From contig BQJR01000001.1 of NCBI GenBank assembly GCA_021604805.1, positions 248,001-312,000 of the forward strand: DNA of 64,000 bases, in the 5' to 3' direction. Of this stretch, positions 61,373 through 64,000 are shown one piece after another. The translations under genes were made by a program, and so were the position numbers. The notes under the pieces are model-generated. The model did no database searches, was not told the origin of the DNA, and worked only from the letters and a program-made list of their open reading frames with translations. The stretch is from Planctomycetota bacterium. Lineage in GTDB: Bacteria; Planctomycetota; B15-G4. Position 1 is the first letter of the stretch; each line of letters opens with the position of its first letter.

Positions 61373-62362
61373 CTAGTAGGTGCGCTCGAGCACGAAAGTG
61401 CACATGTCTTGCAGGCTCTGACGTTCGTCGCCGGGCGCGAACTGATCGAGGCGTTCGAGGCAGCTGCGCAGGTACACGTTCGCTTCTTCGTGGCAGACGG
61501 TCACGGCCTTCTCGATGGCGAAGTCCTCGCGCAACTTGTCGCGACGGCTTACGCCGAGTTCGCCGGCGCACACAGCGCGCAGCTGTTCGAGGCGCGCGTC
61601 ATCGAGCGTTTCGGCGAGACGGATCAAGGGCAGCGTGACCTTGCCGGTTTCGAGGTCGGTGCCGAGCGACTTGCCAGCGACCTCTTCGTCGCCGACGACA
61701 TCGAGGCAGTCGTCGATGATCTGGAAGGCGGTGCCGAGTTCGAGACCGAAGCTGGCCATGGCCGCCGCGTGCTCCGGGCTGCCGCCGCCGTAGATCACGC
61801 CGAGGTGACAGGCCGTGCGGAACATCGCGCCGGTCTTGCCCTGGATCACGCGGAAGTAGCGCGCCTCGTCGGGGCGGCTGCCGTCGAACTTGAAGAAGCT
61901 CTGGTCGATCTCACCGCGGCAGACATCTTGCGTCATGCGCGAGATCTCCACGGCGGCCACCAGGTCGGGCAAGCGCAGCGACATGTCGAAGGTGCGCGCG
62001 TAGATCAGGTCGCCGAGCAGGATCGGCACCTGGTTGCCGTAGGTGGCGTTGAGCGTGGGCACTTGGCGGCGCACGTCGGCGCCGTCGAGCACGTCGTCGT
62101 GGAGCAAGGTGGCCATGTGCAGCGCTTCGAGCATGGCGCCGATGGACGCCAGCTCAGCGAGCTTGTCGGAGCCGCCCACGAGCCCGCCGCAGAGGTGCAC
62201 CAGCGCGGGGCGCAGGCGCTTGCCGGAGTACTGACCGATGTGCTCCATGAGCTCGTGCACCGACGCGGTGTCGTCGCGCAGCAGCTCTTCGCGCATGAGG
62301 CGGTCGGTCTCGGCCATGCCGACGGACACGGGTTCCATGATGTCGTGCTTGAGCAGGCTCAA
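61373..62362 (-). CDS. Long-chain trans-polyprenyl diphosphate synthase
   Basis: Isoprenoid chain elongation enzyme, 329 residues. The first Asp-rich motif is DDVLD at 89-93 and the second is DDCLD at 217-221, with the GKRLRP substrate site at 47-52. The residue five before the first motif is a small Ala (Ala84), consistent with long products such as octaprenyl or solanesyl diphosphate for quinone side chains. It overlaps mobA by 4 bp (ATGA, 62359-62362), so the pair shares a transcript. The exact chain length is not known. Confidence 0.93.
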   Translation of the reverse strand: MSLLKHDIMEPVSVGMAETDRLMREELLRDDTASVHELMEHIGQYSGKRLRPALVHLCGGLVGGSDKLAELASIGAMLEALHMATLLHDDVLDGADVRRQVPTLNATYGNQVPILLGDLIYARTFDMSLRLPDLVAAVEISRMTQDVCRGEIDQSFFKFDGSRPDEARYFRVIQGKTGAMFRTACHLGVIYGGGSPEHAAAMASFGLELGTAFQIIDDCLDVVGDEEVAGKSLGTDLETGKVTLPLIRLAETLDDARLEQLRAVCAGELGVSRRDKLREDFAIEKAVTVCHEEANVYLRSCLERLDQFAPGDERQSLQDMCTFVLERTY

Positions 62363-62997
62363 GGGAGGTCTCCTCGCCGTGCGGCGCGTAGGTCGTCTTG
62401 GGTGTCGAGGTCGCAGAGGTAGCCGCGCTGGGGATCGAGGTCGTGGAGTTCCACGGCAGGCACCTCGCAGACCGTCAGCGCATCCAGCAGACTTAGCATG
62501 GAACGCCCCCCGGATGCGAGCCGCGCCTGGAGCGCGGGCAGGCTCGCGCGCGCCCAGAGTGCGTGAAAGGGCTGACGACCGGCCTCGTCGCGCACCACCA
62601 CCGCCTGCGCCGCGCGGGCTCGCGCGCGAGCCAGCAGCGCGCGCACGACGGCTTCACTGGGACGCAGCAGGTCGCAGGGCAGCACGAGCACCCAGGCGTG
62701 GCGTGCGGCGGCGAGGCCGGGGAGCAGGCCGGCGAGCGGACCGGCGAGTTCGGGGTCGTCGCGGACGCGGCGAGCGCTCGGCGGGAGCGGCAGCGCGGCC
62801 TCGCCGTCGGCGAGCAGCACGTCGTCGCTGAGGCGCAGCGCGAGTTCCAGGCTCGGGTCGACGAGTCGCGCGCCGTGCAGCTCACGCGTGGGTTTGTCGC
62901 CCCCCATGCGGCGTCCGGCGCCGCCTGCCAGCACGAGCACCGACAGATCGGCGAGCGGCAGCGCGGCCCCCGGCGACGAGCTCGGCTCGCGACTCAC
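62359..62997 (-). CDS. mobA: Molybdenum cofactor guanylyltransferase
   Basis: Attaches GMP to molybdopterin to make the bis-MGD cofactor of DMSO-reductase-type enzymes. It has 212 residues. The nucleotide motif is VLAGGAGRRMGGDKP (about 23-37), and the metal site is in VLPCDLL. The rest matches MobA except that it is Ala/Arg-rich. A MobA-like nucleotidyltransferase of other specificity is possible. It starts 4 bp after the tatA stop. Tat export of molybdoenzymes gives a plausible link to tatA. Confidence 0.87.
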   Translation of the reverse strand: MSREPSSSPGAALPLADLSVLVLAGGAGRRMGGDKPTRELHGARLVDPSLELALRLSDDVLLADGEAALPLPPSARRVRDDPELAGPLAGLLPGLAAARHAWVLVLPCDLLRPSEAVVRALLARARARAAQAVVVRDEAGRQPFHALWARASLPALQARLASGGRSMLSLLDALTVCEVPAVELHDLDPQRGYLCDLDTQDDLRAARRGDLP

Positions 62998-63001
62998 GCG
63001 C

Positions 63002-63238
63002 TCAGCCCTTGTTGCTGGGCTCGTCGTCGGCAGGCTTGCTGGCTTCGTCGTTGAGCCGGCGCGCGTCAGCCTCGCCGTCTTTGAGGCCCTTCTTGAACTC
63101 GGTGATGCCCGAGCCCAGCGAGCGTGCGAGCCCCGGGATCTTGCGTCCGAAGAGCAGCAGCACGATCACCAGGATGATGACCAGCTCCATGCCACCGGGC
63201 ATGCCCAGGAAAGCGAGCGAAGCAGGCGTTGTGGTCAC
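63002..63238 (-). CDS. tatA: Twin-arginine translocase TatA/TatE-type subunit
   Basis: Pore-forming subunit of the Tat export system for folded proteins. It has 78 residues. A single N-terminal helix ([38 protein letters not shown]) contains the FG motif and the amphipathic helix, and the tail is acidic. A short extra segment precedes the helix (about 15 residues), longer than in E. coli TatA. TatB cannot be fully excluded. The upstream region has a TATACT -10-like hexamer (63277-63282) about 39 bp before the ATG. Confidence 0.93.
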   Translation of the reverse strand: MTTTPASLAFLGMPGGMELVIILVIVLLLFGRKIPGLARSLGSGITEFKKGLKDGEADARRLNDEASKPADDEPSNKG

Positions 63239-63276
63239 AGCGATCTCCAGCGGGCCCAGCGGCGCGACAGCTCCCG

Positions 63277-63282
63277 AGTATA
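63277..63282 (-). promoter_or_regulatory. Candidate -10 element of tatA
   Basis: TATACT (5 of 6 to consensus) on the minus strand, about 32 nt upstream of the ATG by predicted transcript start. No good -35 is visible. Confidence 0.35.
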
Positions 63283-63334
63283 GGTCGACGAGCGCACCGG
63301 ATCGTCAGCGAAAGGTCGCGAAGCCGGAGCTTTC

Positions 63335-63363
63335 CCGGCCTCGTGAGCTCTGCCGGCCTCGTG
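63335..63363. repeat. Short tandem repeat between tatA and sucD
   Basis: CCGGCCTCGTG occurs at 63335-63345 and again at 63353-63363, 18 bp apart. It is in the gap upstream of tatA and downstream of sucD. Its role is unknown. Confidence 0.4.
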
Positions 63364-63374
63364 CGCCTTCCCGA

Positions 63375-64000
63375 TCAGGACGCGCTGCGCGTGGACATGC
63401 CGGCCTTCTCGAGCGCCGCGACCATCGCGTCGCCGATGCCCGCCGGCGTGTCCGCCATGGTGACGCCCACAGCTTCGAGCGCCGCGATCTTCTCCGCCGC
63501 CGTCCCCGAACCGCCCGAGATGATCGCGCCGGCGTGACCCATGCGCTTGCCGGGCGGCGCCGTGGCGCCAGCGATGAAGCCCGCGACGGGCTTGGTCATG
63601 TGCTCGCGGATGTACTCGGCGGCGGCTTCCTCTGCCGTGCCACCGATCTCGCCGATCATCACGACCGCGTCGGTGCCGCTGTCGGCTTGGAAGGCCGAGA
63701 GCACGTCGATGAAGTCGGTGCCGTTCACCGGGTCGCCGCCGATACCCACACACGTGCTCTGGCCGAGACCGAGCGTGGTGAGCTGCCAGACGGCTTCGTA
63801 AGTGAGCGTGCCGCTGCGCGAGAGCACGCCGATGCGACCGGGCCGGTGGATGTAGCCGGGCATGATCCCGATCTTGCACTCGCCGGGCGTGATCACGCCG
63901 GGGCAGTTGGGGCCCACGAGACGCGTGCCGCTGCCCTTGAGCGCTTGCTTCACGCGCATCATGTCGACCACCGGGATGCCCTCGGTGATGCAGACCACGA
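63375..64000 (-). CDS. sucD: Succinyl-CoA ligase subunit alpha (5' end cut by window edge)
   Basis: Tricarboxylic acid cycle enzyme subunit that carries the phospho-histidine. The last ~208 codons are present. They contain [60 protein letters not shown] and the active-site histidine in [15 protein letters not shown]. The C-terminal end is complete. sucC would be expected upstream, outside the window. ADP or GDP preference cannot be read here. Confidence 0.96.
   Translation of the reverse strand, partial: VVCITEGIPVVDMMRVKQALKGSGTRLVGPNCPGVITPGECKIGIMPGYIHRPGRIGVLSRSGTLTYEAVWQLTTLGLGQSTCVGIGGDPVNGTDFIDVLSAFQADSGTDAVVMIGEIGGTAEEAAAEYIREHMTKPVAGFIAGATAPPGKRMGHAGAIISGGSGTAAEKIAALEAVGVTMADTPAGIGDAMVAALEKAGMSTRSAS

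Overview
The window is about 64 kb of dense, high-G+C bacterial chromosome. It carries 58 protein genes, two of them cut by the window edges, and one tRNA. I see no prophage, insertion sequence, CRISPR array, rRNA or plasmid function. Lineage is inferred from several traits, not from one marker. A double-length (1976-residue) UvrA, an architecture known from Chlamydiae and Planctomycetes, points to the PVC group. So do a small protein with a histone H1-like tail, a VCBS/FG-GAP secreted protein, and a type II secretion cluster beside single-copy housekeeping genes. A deep-branching planctomycete is my best guess; Myxococcota or a related phylum is not excluded. Genes are packed into short operons with many 4-bp ATGA or GTGA overlaps.

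Layout, left to right. (1) 1-9158, minus: an operon dacB (PBP4) > inositol-phosphatase-like > double uvrA > XPB helicase (cut by the left edge), joined by 4-bp overlaps or a 4-bp gap. (2) 9356-11666, plus: alkaline phosphatase and a membrane-anchored protein. (3) 11653-13397, minus: galE and an overlapping metallo-beta-lactamase-fold hydrolase. (4) 13635-16495, plus: purC-purE-mtnA, then the H1-like small protein. (5) 16601-20162, minus: mrp, DUF971, glyA and a DnaQ-like exonuclease. (6) 20424-22788, minus: an ArsR-methyltransferase fusion upstream of ahcY, with a palindromic promoter/operator. (7) 22899-25848, minus: a cobalamin adenosyltransferase, DUF423, tgt and a DUF4097-like lipoprotein. 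(8) 26025-30865, minus: gap-pgk, rpe-accD, tRNA-Asn and a small winged-helix-like gene behind an operator-rich, gene-free stretch. (9) 30977-36303: tilS, a PQQ-type beta-propeller (minus), a YggS-type PLP protein, an FG-GAP protein and purN. (10) 36313-45701, minus: a two-component system (histidine kinase and sigma-54 activator), dnaK, and a GldA/F/G plus DUF4340 ABC cassette whose start lies against a strong hairpin downstream of dnaK. (11) 45824-47352, plus: a YrdC domain fused to an arginine-phosphatase-like domain, then rpiB. (12) 47560-48465, minus: rpsU and ptsN. (13) 48705-56669, plus: a type II secretion operon, gspD-E-F-G-H-I-J. (14) 56800-64000, minus: serS, a large unknown secreted protein, rhomboid protease, polyprenyl synthase, mobA, tatA and sucD (cut by the right edge).

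Most of the content is core metabolism: purine synthesis, one-carbon and S-adenosylmethionine recycling (glyA, ahcY, mtnA), glycolysis, fatty-acid initiation, iron-sulfur cluster delivery, tRNA maturation, envelope biogenesis and secretion. The parts most worth a second look are the coupled double-UvrA/XPB pair, the ArsR-methyltransferase/ahcY switch with an apparently leaderless promoter, the dnaK/ABC-cassette hairpin with a sigma-54-like element upstream of dnaK, and the YrdC-phosphatase fusion. I did not find a clearly novel multi-gene defence or mobile system.
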